DNA of 64,000 nucleotides, taken from NCBI GenBank assembly GCA_037501455.1, contig CM074858.1, forward strand, positions 89,812,501-89,876,500, in the 5' to 3' direction. Below, piece after piece: positions 47,801 through 57,700 of this stretch. A program made the translations under genes and the position numbers. The notes under the pieces are model-generated. The model ran no database searches and had not been told where the DNA came from. It worked only from the letters and a program-made list of their open reading frames with translations. The DNA comes from Lantana camara (Eukaryota > Streptophyta > Magnoliopsida > Lamiales > Verbenaceae). Each line of letters opens with the position of its first letter. The first letter of the stretch is position 1.

Positions 47801-48592
47801 GCTAAGAACCGCTGAAGTCCATCGGAAAAGGTCGCCGGAACGACGAGATTCGTCGCGCTACAGTAGCGCCACCGCCCGCCGTGACTTTCAGGCGGGGCGC
47901 GTGAGCCGCCGCCGCTGGCCAGATTGTTGCGCCGCCAACACCATTCACTGCGCCAAGAGGTTATCTAACGGATGGGGTGGCGCGTGACGGAGAAAAAACG
48001 CCGGAGACCGCCGCGAAGGGGCGGCGAAGTGGCGGTTGTCCGTTCCGCCGCTGCTGCTGTGCCGTAGCGCCACCACCGTTGAGTTTCAGGTCCCGATTCT
48101 TGTACCATCGTGTCGGGCTCGTCGAGTTGATAAATTTCCACTACTCAAACGTCGAATTCCGTCGAGAAACGAGTGAGAACTGACATGTGTGTGAAAACAC
48201 ACCTCCACTGCGTGAACAGTACCAATCGCGGGAGGAAGGCGATGAGTCTGGAGCTGAAATTCTGGCACGCAAAATGAGGATCCGGGGTATATATCTCGGG
48301 TCCTCGTACGCAAAAACGGTGGGAAGAACGGGCTAACGAAGTCAGAATGGGGCAAACTTAGAGTCTGCGGACTCGTTTCGATGCCCCGAACGCGAAGCAG
48401 GGGTCAAAAATGTCGAACTCTCGATCGAACGAGAAATGAACGAATAACCCCTAAAAGAGAAAATTGCAAACAAGCCCCTAAACTCTAAAAGTGTTCAAAA
48501 TAGGGCCACGCAAAATATAAAATCACATAATTAAACACATTAAAAGGTTGAAAAGTGGTGTACCTTATAAATCGGACGAGCGGGATGTCACA
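44804..48592 (-). repeat. 5' LTR of the non-autonomous element
   Basis: 3789 bp, nearly identical to 38,450-42,236. Many of the differences I saw are C/T or G/A changes at CG or CNG sites, as expected from cytosine methylation. A TATA-like box lies at 48,294-48,288 on the minus strand. Confidence 0.9.
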
Positions 48593-50450
48593 AGTTCCAA
48601 CCAATGAACAGCGATACCGGACCTTGCCAGGAGATTGGCGAGGAATGGGAGCTGAGTGCCACTAGGGGAGTCATGTAACCCCTTTTTGGTCAATGAAGGA
48701 GGTGGTCAGGTCTTGCTAACCCGTCCACCAACCGGAGGAAAAAGGTGTAAGTGATCATGAATGTGCACAGAGAAAGAATGTAATGCATGAAAAGAAAGAA
48801 AGAAAGAATGTTTAATGAATTACACAAGGTGTTGGTTGGAGATAATGCACGCCCACTCGCCGGGCCACAAACGACCTAATGAAAAATTAGGTTGTTATAA
48901 TCCCTTTTGATGATTTCTTTATTTCACCCACTTGGGAAATGCTCTAAAAACCTCATTTGGGATTATAACTTGCATGTAAATGTTTAAATACCGTCTTATA
49001 TAATACTTATGCCTTGTTTTATACCCACCAGTCCCTTTTGGACTGAACCCGTTTGGTTTTCAGTTATTTTGTGCAGGTGTTAGGGGAGCTAGGCGGGAAT
49101 TCAAGTCGTTGTGTCTTGCATTTGTGGCTAGCTCTTGTATTTTGGGTCTTACACTTGCATACTCTTATTTATGATCATTGTATATGAATATTGTTATGGA
49201 GCGTACATGTTTTGAGTCGTGATGGCATGTGAATGATGTATATGATCTATTTTTGGGGCTTAATGCTCGTTGTACAGGTTATATGATAGATTTGCTTCCG
49301 CTTCATTGTTTTATTCTGATTTTATGGTTTAAGGGTTAGCCCCGCCTAGCACAGCGTGTGTGTTTGTCCCCATTCGCCGTGATTTAGCTCGGGTATAGAG
49401 TGTCCATTTCATATTCGGGTCGGGTCTCAGTGCGGGGAATGTGGTACCTTGCGCTCGGGTGCTACACATATCATGTTAAAGCATTGTCGTGCGTCATACG
49501 TGGTTCATTTGGAGTCTTGAGTCTCACGTATGCACGATGTTGTCTTTTGTACAGTTTTCTCCAGGGCGGAGACGTGTCGGGTTCATAGGCTACTTCCAGT
49601 CTTCTGTTCTTCTTGGTTGTGTTCGGTAAGGTGTATCCAGGTGGGTTTCTCTTCTGTTAGTTATAATTGACCCGATATATCCAACGTGAAAGCTTTTAGC
49701 CAAAGTATTATTTAAAAATATATATATATCGAGTCTTTTCAAAAGAGTAAATGATTTCCAACGTAAAGCCTTTCTTTTATGAATCCCTACCTTATGATTT
49801 TGGCGAGAACATGAATGAATGCACAGGCCCAGAAACTCGGTACAAGTGGCTATCAGGGGAGGCAAGGGCCGACGGTGATCCCTTGCACTAGTTCCAACCA
49901 AAACTACGGTGATACCGGCCCTCGCTAGGAGATTAACGGGGAATGGGAGCTGAGGCCTTTGGGGGATTCATGTACCCCCACTGGCCGTCATGTATGGGTG
50001 GACGGTTCTTTGGCCGAGGCCGTCCACTAATCGGAGGGAAAAGGTGTATTTGATTATGTATCAATAAATGATTATGAATGAATGATTGAGTGTTGTGTGA
50101 TCATCACTCATGAATGAATGAATAATGCACACACTAGGAGAAGGTTGGAGAATTTGCCCTCTCGCCAGGGCTCACATAATGACCTCGTGAATGTAATGAA
50201 TAAAGAAATTGATGGTTATAATCCCGCGTGTTGTTTTCCTTGTTTTCACCCACTTGGAAAATGTTTCAAACCTCGCACGGGATTATAGCTTGCATGCGGG
50301 GTGTGTTTAAATTTTGTATTACTATTGTATAAGCCTTGTTTTATACCCACTAGTCTCTTAAAGACTGAACCCGACTTTGTTTTCAGTTCTTTTGCAGGTT
50401 TTGGAGTGCTAGGTGGGATTTTGGGTCTGTAGGGTCTTGAGGAGTCGTGT

Positions 50451-50900
50451 CTAGAAAGCACGGACACGCCAAAAAAAGTGTTCGTGCAGTGTCCGACACG
50501 TGTCGGACACGGACACGCCTCGGACACGTGTCGGACACGGCTGAAACGTGTCCGAAATAAATAATAATAAAAAAAAAAATAGGATACGGTGTCGGACACG
50601 GCGGGGCAAATTTTATAACTATATAAATTTTTTTATGCATTTTTTAATATTTTTAGAATTTTTTGGGGAGGAAACTGAAATAACAAGACTTATTCTAGTT
50701 TTTAATTATACATATATTTTTAAATATTTTATTTTACATAGATTATACTTATAAAATATTTTTATTTTTATATAAAATATTTTTATTTACATATAAAATA
50801 TAGCCGTATCGTGTCCTAAAATTTTTAAAAAATCGATGTCGCCGTATCCGTGTCGTGTCGTGTCGTATCCGTGTCGCCGTGTTCGTGTCCGTGCAACATA
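50451..50900. mobile_element. Non-autonomous DNA transposon with gcacggacacg ends, TSD gagtcgtgt
   Basis: 450 bp. The ends carry inverted gcacggacacg / cgtgtccgtgc words a few bases inside. The flanks repeat gagtcgtgt (50,442-50,450 and 50,901-50,909), a 9-bp duplication that suggests the Mutator-like group. The interior is full of short repeats such as gtgtcggacacg around an AT-rich centre (50,555-50,800). No coding capacity. Confidence 0.8.
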
Positions 50901-51234
50901 GAGTCGTGTATAGCTTTCTTTTATGTTACACTCATACCACTTGCATTGTTGTTTATGATTATGAACGCCTGGGAGCGCTTTAATGTTATTGAATTCGAGC
51001 CAGTGAGCTCATTGATTATGTTATTGAAAAATTTATGCTTCTGCTTATGTTCTTTAACCTGCATTTGGTTCTTTTATTGTTCATTTGGTTTCGAAAGTTA
51101 GCTCCCGCCTAGCATAGTGAGTGAGTGAGTCCCCGTTCGTTCTAATCTGGCACGCGTATGGATTACCCATTTCATATGCGGATCGGATTTTAGTGCGGGG
51201 GATGTGGCGTCACGGGCTCGGGCGCTACAGATGA

Positions 51235-51890
51235 GCTGGAGGCAGACTTGGACTCCCAATCACCCAAGAATTTATTGATGGGGGAAGATCTGAATCTCCC
51301 GAAAAGCTGGAATGATGAACATGAGCTCAAAAGGCCAAAACGCGGGACTGGGGGGTTGAAACCGTTTAGGCTCTCCGACACTCAAAACAGTCAAATTGGA
51401 TGATGTGAGGTCGATATAGAGAGGTAGGTGAGAGAGTATTAAATGCAGTAATAGTAACATACTTGTGAAATAAATAAGGGGATATTTATAGTTGGGAGCT
51501 TACTGTGTGCTTAGTACACGTAGTCAACGGTGTAATTAATGCACGGTATGGTGTTGGTAAACAACAATATGGTTCCTCGTATCTGCCCTGTCAGAGAATT
51601 TGCAGGGCATATCAAACATTTATTGTGTTTTGTAGGAAGGGCGTCCAACATCAAATCTTGCCTCCATACATAGCACTTTGGGTCGAATCAATTGCCCTCT
51701 TGAGAGGTATGTAGGTCTATACACCACTTAATTCGAAGGAGGCCTGACCAAGCAGGTAGTTAAAAAGAAATGTCCCAAACTATAAGTATTGAATCGACAA
51801 TAAAGCATGAGATAGATGTATTCAACTTGGAGTGGTTATCCAGTGAGGCTTCCTACGGACCGTCATGTGACAACCATGCTAGCAACTGGC
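51235..51890 (-). repeat. 5' LTR of the Tat-type element (most of it)
   Basis: Adjoins the leader once the gatga-flanked LTR is removed. A TATA box on the minus strand (tataaata) lies at 51,490-51,483, followed downstream on that strand by a purine/pyrimidine leader. The outer end is not certain; a tgtcacatgacgg start (complement, near 51,869) is one candidate. Confidence 0.5.
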
Positions 51891-52380
51891 AGCTCAAAAT
51901 ATTCTCTGTCACAAATGAAATTTTTACTAAGAACTAATTTTCACTGACATTTTTTAAATACAAAATAAAATTCTTTTTAGTTCTATTATTTTACATGATT
52001 TCAGAAAATATTAAAAATATTCTTCATATTTTGTTGGTTTTCATCTCCTAATTATTGCATATTAATACAATTATGCATTTTAAATCTTCCCATGGTCATT
52101 ACAAATTATGGATTTACTAAGTACTACTTTATTATTTTTAGTTATTGAAAATTTTCTCTACTTTGGGAGAGTAGTTGTGTTGATTTTAGTTTGTCTTTTA
52201 TATTTATTTAGTTGTACTTGTTGTTGGCCAATTTTTTCTATTTTGGGAGAGTAGTTGTGTTGATTTTAGTTTGTCTTTTATATTTATTTAGTTGTACTTG
52301 TTGTTGGCCAATTTTTTCTATTAAGTATACTATTTGATTAAACTTGATCTAGAAATGCAAGTTAATTGTGATATTATTAA
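51891..52380. repeat. AT-rich intergenic DNA with an 80-bp tandem duplication
   Basis: No gene seen. The 80-bp unit at 52,151-52,230 is repeated almost exactly at 52,231-52,310, with homology running on to 52,320; unit landmark gggagagtagttgtgttg. Confidence 0.85.
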
Positions 52381-52846
52381 GGGTTAATTCCAGATACCCC
52401 ATATTTTTTGGGGTTTAGTGCGCTTTATCCCCTAACTTTTGAGACGATGCGATTGCCCCTCTAATCTTTTTAAAACGTAACACTTAACAACTTCTGAAAT
52501 TGAATTTTGATCGTTGATTTCTCTTTCGTTACGGCAACCCAAGAATTAGCACCACTTCCATTCTCTCCAAGAAGAACAAAACTCATATTTCATTCGAATT
52601 GGTCGTCGAAAATATTAAAATTCTTTGCGTCGAGACTTTCGATTTGATGTATGATATCAACACGTTTGAAATCTGATTTGTACAAATTTAACCTTATAAA
52701 TTACGCCCAAAAAACCCTAAGATTCCACCAGAAAGAGCTTAAGTATTACATTTTACAAAGGTTAGGAGGACAATTGCATCAATTCAAAGGTGAAGGAGTA
52801 AAGTGCACTAAACCCCAAAGGATAAGGGGGTGTTTGGAATTAGCCC
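52381..52846. mobile_element. Mutator-like MITE, ends gggttaattcc
   Basis: About 466 bp. The left end gggttaattccagatacccc matches the inverted right end (ggaattagccc). Inverted similarity extends about 50 bases and includes ggggtttagtgc on both sides. Flanks attattaa at 52,373-52,380 and 52,848-52,855 (8 of 9 bases if a 9-bp duplication is used). No coding capacity. Confidence 0.7.
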
Positions 52847-52925
52847 CATTATTAATTATAAGGGTAAAGATATAGGAAGGACTAGTGAGAGCATATTTTG
52901 ATCTTTGTACAAATGACAAGTTATG

Positions 52926-53036
52926 ATGCACGGATACGGACACAACGATATGGATACCACACGACACGGATACGGAGATATGAATTTTTTTTTTTAATTC
53001 CCCACGTGAGCAGTGTCCGACACGATACGACACGGC
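52926..53036. repeat. Fragment related to the 50,451 element
   Basis: Words gcacggatacggacac and cagtgtccgacacg, and a short A/T-rich middle, match the 50,451-50,900 element. Only about 110 bases are present and no flanking duplication was found. Confidence 0.5.
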
Positions 53037-53732
53037 AAAATGATATTTTTAAAAGTGTTCATACATAATAAATGACAATGAGACAAAGAGTTTGCTAAGC
53101 AAAAAAAACCTTCTGGTAAGTTGTTGGATATGATGTGATGTTATGATTTTTTATTTGTTAATGTGTGTGTGCAGTAAAAAAAAATTTATGTTGAGGGGAT
53201 GATGCCTCGATCAAGTTAAAAAATATCATCAAACTCAACGAGCAATTATAAAGGATTTATATGTAATTCATCTTATAAAGACAACTTTATTAATATCAAG
53301 CTCTGTCATTGCATCGATGAGCAAAAGAAATTACAAGTATTTTGTAATCTTTTTTGAGCCAAACAAGTTTCTTGTAATTTCTTGGATTTGCTGACGTTAT
53401 TTTGTTTCTTTGAATTAAAGAGATTACTTGTGCGATTGTTATTTGTTATTTCGGTTCATATTTTGAATTCTTAATATTATGGATAAATATAAGTTTACAA
53501 ATTTATGGTTTGTTATTTGCTGTTGATGTTTGTGTTTTACGACTCTGGTCTCTGAACATGTATATATTTGTAAACAAAAACAAACAACTAAATATATAGA
53601 ACAAAACGAATATTCAAACATCACTAATTTCCGATTTACTATAGTTTTTCCTAATGCACTTTCCGTTGGTAAGTAACTTAGAAAAAAACTACATTAAACA
53701 CTTCCAACCGAATATCCCGTTAGTAAATAATT
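53037..53732. other. AT-rich intergenic DNA
   Basis: Nothing recognised on either strand apart from short A and T runs. Confidence 0.4.
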
Positions 53733-53741
53733 TAAAACAAA

Positions 53742-54165
53742 GGAAAAATCTCATTTTTGGTCCCACAGATTAACCCATTTTTACTTGTAGTCCGATCGAT
53801 TACAGGATTCTCATTTTTGGTCCCGTACATTTCAAAAAATCTCAAAATTGATCCCCCGTTAACCATTCAGTCATTTGACTAACGGTTGACCCACATGTCC
53901 GTTTAAACAGGGGACCAATATTGTGATTTTTTGAAATATATGGGACTAAAAGTGAAAATGGGTTAATCTGTGGGACCAAAAATGAGATTTCCCCACGGTT
54001 TTAAACGGACATGTGAATCAACCGTTAGTCAAATGACGGAATGGTTAACGGGGGACCAATTTTGAGATTTTTTGAAATGTACGGGACCAAAAGTGAGAAT
54101 CTTATAATCAATAGAACCCAAAGTAAAAATGGATTAATCTGTGGAACCAGAAATGATATTTTCCC
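53742..54165. mobile_element. Foldback Mutator-like MITE with a third arm, TSD taaaacaaa
   Basis: 424 bp with a perfect 9-bp duplication taaaacaaa (53,733-53,741 and 54,166-54,174). Left arm 53,742-53,910 pairs with right arm 53,997-54,165 over about 170 bases. The 86-base centre (53,911-53,996) contains an extra copy of the terminal part of the right arm (ggttaatctgtgggacc, then gagatttcccc). It looks like an older, shorter element whose right side was duplicated before the whole unit moved. Confidence 0.85.
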
Positions 54166-54174
54166 TAAAACAAA

Positions 54175-54718
54175 ATATTCAAATATTCAAAATATTACCA
54201 ACAGAAAACCAAAGAGAGATTTTTCCTATATGTCAACAAAAATATATCCTTTCGAAAAGTTTTTAAGGAATGCTGACGGACACTAAAAAGATAAAGAAAA
54301 AAAATATTAAAAGTAGTTGGAATATCATCTGTCAACCATCAGAAATCACAGGTTATGAATCCTGACAGCCAAACATTTCAATCAAAAGTGGTAACTGTCA
54401 AGTCACAACTCAAAAGTGAGATCCTATTCTGGAAAACATTCAACCAACCAAACTGTTGATTACATTGACAAACCCAATCTTATCTATGCCACCAAAGGCA
54501 GGGGTACCAAAAACAGAAAAAGAAAAGAGTAACAAAAATGAATCCAACAAAATGACCAATTTCCACAAAGGCGACCAAGTCTCAGTCTACATTCACCTTC
54601 AAAAGGATTTAAAATGTTACAAACAAATTTACATCCATTTTTGACATAAAGCACTCTCTTTAATATAAATGTATCTCATAAATAGGCATAACTAATGAAA
54701 GCTTCCAGTCCTTCTCGG
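54175..54718 (-). other. 3' flank and probable 3' UTR of the zinc-finger gene
   Basis: Directly follows the stop codon on the minus strand. No ORF or other gene seen. A clear poly(A) signal could not be fixed; AT-rich candidates lie near 54,655-54,670. Confidence 0.5.
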
Positions 54719-57700
54719 CTAAGCAACACTTACCGGTTGAGCAGCCGCCTCTCTCTGGCTTTTGCACCTGAAAACACATGACAGAATGAGATCAAAAACA
54801 CTATTCGATAGTTTAAATTGCAATGATTTTAACTATAAGACAATTGTGAAATGAATAAGAAATATTTTCGGAATCAATAAAGCACTTGTTTATCAGGAAG
54901 AACACAAGGTAGGCAATGGGTTATACTTTATGATGAAAACTCGGTTCAACAGAACGAAAGGGCATAATCTTGTCCAGTTCGGGCCGGTAACCGAGTTATT
55001 TTCTGGTTGGTCCCCGATTCTTAAGGAAACAGAAATGATAAATTAAACTAACTAAACAGAAATAAATATCCAACAAAATACGGATTCAGATTATGTAAAA
55101 CAAGGCATAGTTGTGAAGCATATCCAATAATTTCCAATAACTAAACAGAATGCATATCCAATAAAACTAACTAAACAGAAATGCATATCCAATAAAACAC
55201 ATAAAAACAAGGTAATGTTTTTACACGTGAATGAAGCATGTCGCGCCATCAATATGGTTTCCCTCAAGCCTAAAGGGCCATAAGGAAGTTTCCCCAACAG
55301 GTAGCATGTTAAGTAACGTAACTCTCAATTGCTCACCTATTACATTGTGCTCGAGAGGCATAATTGTGATTATTGCAATTTGAGCACATCCAATCCCCAT
55401 CACGCCATTGCTTTGCTCTGCAAGACGCATCAGTTGGTGGATATTAGAAACAAATTTCATCATAACAAAATATAATTAGGTAGGCATGCATGTCCATAGC
55501 AAAATTTTCAGATGGCTGATCTCGAAGACATATACAATAGGTTTGCTTACTTCTCTAAGGAACTCTAAGAAAGTAGGTTTAAAAGAGATCTTTGTTTGGA
55601 TTTGTCATATATACATGAGAATGAAGATGACATATTGGCGTACTAAAGAATTTTAAGGTAATTCCCTAAGCATATATCAAAGTGATGAAGATTAGGAAGG
55701 GTCACTCCAGATGGAAACCATATAGTTAGGGTTTACCACATTATTATTGGTATACCTCCATAATTACAGAGGTACTATATCCTACTGTGTCTAATCTGAC
55801 AGGATTATATACAAAACATGCAAAAATTAACCAGAGAAAAAATAAAGCCTCAAACAAACGTGTGGAGAAAATCCCAATATAACCAATTGGATTTACAGTT
55901 ACTTCCCATAAAACATACAGTGAGTGTGATATTAATGATAGTTAATCAAGCAATGAATCCTCTTTTACCCTTTCCCAACAAGTGCAGGTGCTGCAGGAAG
56001 ATGCTGTACTTGAAGGTTGACTGGCAAATTTTGGGGGACTGCTGTGTTCCCACTGAGATTGGCGGGATATATGCTATTTAATTGACTACCACCAGGATTT
56101 TGGAGTGACTCAAACGCTGGATATAGTTGCTGCAGACCATATGCCTGTAGTTTATTAAATAAAAGGGTAAAAGAAAAAAAAAATCAAAGTAATGTCAAGA
56201 GAAAGACAGAAGAAGGCTTGATATATCTATTATCCAATAAAGTCAGGCTGAGAGAAATCTCATACTGGTCCTGCATTCAGTCTCTTATTGTCCCAGTTAT
56301 GAGTAAATTCTTCAGATGCTAGGCGCTTTGTTCCAAGAGCTTCAGCACACACAAGAAAAAAGGGAAAATACAATGTCAATAGCTTGTTCAGATTGTAATT
56401 CTAGATATGTTTGGGATTTCAGAATATAATCCAGCTTTAAAATGTTGCACGTAAGCTAGCAGTGAGAGAGGCTAAAAGACAGGTTAGATGTTCTATATAA
56501 TCCAGCTTTAAAATGTTGCACGTAAGCTAGCAGTGAGAGAGGCTAAAAGACAGGTTAGATGTTCATAGAACTTTGGGACCACATAACTCGTCCACTGAGT
56601 AAAAACAGACACCTGCTATTCTATAGTGAATGAAATCATTGGTATGTTTCGGGTCATTCCAAAAGATGGGCACTACGGTTTGTGATTCAACTTTTCCAAA
56701 CTTAGCGCTCATGATAGATCAGGACAGGTGTCATGAGCCCGCAAACAAAATTCCTGTAATCGAGAAGTGTACTTTTTCAACACCCCCATCCCCAACCTGA
56801 ACGCATCACAACCTCATCTGCCACTACTTCATCTTTAGTACAACCTCAAGTAATTGATTGCCAATGACAACAGAGGTAAAACCAGGGTTACGCCATGTAA
56901 CCAAATCTAGAGTCATTTCAACTTGAGTCTATTGATTGAATTCCAGATTCTGTTGGGTGAAATTGGAATTTGTAACTTTAGTTCAACAAACTTCCTTCAG
57001 TGACAGGTAATCGGGAAAGGTTTATATCACTTAAAAAGAAATTCCCAAAATCTCACTTTACTTTCCTGAACATAAAAGTATATAATATGACTTAGAGACT
57101 CGACAAACATTTAAACGTAAGCAAAGCAATACTCAGGTTGTAAAGTAAAATAAAATAATTTTACTGCTATTTAGCACTTATTTATTTCCTTATTCCATTC
57201 TATATAAGAGAAAATTATTCTCATTTTGGAAGTTCAAGTTCAGCAGTAACATTATGCTTTTCCTCTTTCTGCTCTTAGGAGCAATCATTTTGTTGATATA
57301 CAACCAAAACATTTGTCCAAAAATAAGAATTTTTTGGTAAGATTCCCAATATGATATAGATCTGGAGCAATGTCATGAATCAGCCATCAGACATCTACCT
57401 CACGTGGCCTTTACTGACAAGTTAAAAAGGCTTGGGTACAAAGCACCATCTAGTAAGCAAAAAAGAAATAAAAAGAACCCTGGTGATGAATTGAATGTCA
57501 TGTTTGATTGTCAAGTGTCAATGCAAGCAAGAAAACTATCAATGGCTTAGAAAAAAAGGCCAGGCTAGGCTAGAAAGCATCATTGTCATGATCACAGCTG
57601 ATCAAGCCATGCATGAAGGTTGAGGATCCATGCAGGAAGACGTGTTCAAGGGAGGAATGCGTTTCTTCAAGTTATGTGGCCAACTCTGAGATTACGTTTT

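Larger units (their letters stand above)
38450..48592 (-). mobile_element. Non-autonomous two-LTR retrotransposon (LARD-like), TSD agttc
   Basis: Two nearly identical LTRs (38,450-42,236 and 44,804-48,592) surround a 2.57-kb interior, all on the minus strand. A perfect duplication agttc flanks it (38,445-38,449 and 48,593-48,597). The primer site (44,785-44,796) and purine tract (near 42,237-42,252, complement of aactcccctccttc) are in place, so the element could be reverse-transcribed if proteins were supplied. The interior has no gag or pol domain. LTR ends (tgtgacatccc... and ...gtgctaca) and the Met-tRNA primer site link it to the Tekay-like families around it. Such elements depend on enzymes from autonomous relatives, and the neighbour at 4179 is a candidate relative. 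Confidence 0.9.
35789..49466 (+). mobile_element. Solo LTR nested in the 33,912 LTR, TSD catat
   Basis: Head tataacgccccgg (first dinucleotide TA instead of TG), tail ctcgggtgctaca ending 49,466. Flanked by catat at 35,784-35,788 and 49,467-49,471. Split by the element at 38,450-48,592; its own length is about 3.5 kb. Donor-like site at 36,624 (cacaag/gtaag); acceptor-like site ending 38,126. Very close in wording to the solo LTR at 29,906. Confidence 0.88.
33912..51229 (+). mobile_element. Solo LTR (Tekay-like family) carrying nested insertions, TSD gatga
   Basis: Head at 33,912 (tgtaatgccccgc), tail ending 51,229 (cgggcgctaca), flanked by gatga at 33,907-33,911 and 51,230-51,234. It is split by the LTR at 35,789-49,466 and by a 450-bp element at 50,451. 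Without those it is about 3.2 kb. Donor-like site at 34,485 (ccaag/gtaaa); acceptor-like site ending 49,564 (ctccag/ggcgg). It inserted close to the end of the Tat 5' LTR. Confidence 0.88.

Noticed and set aside
55337..55417. Alternative acceptor two bases further in for exon 6 of the zinc-finger gene
   Set aside because: Only the first AG keeps the frame into the W-R-D-G-D-W finger once exon 5 is taken to end at 55,969.
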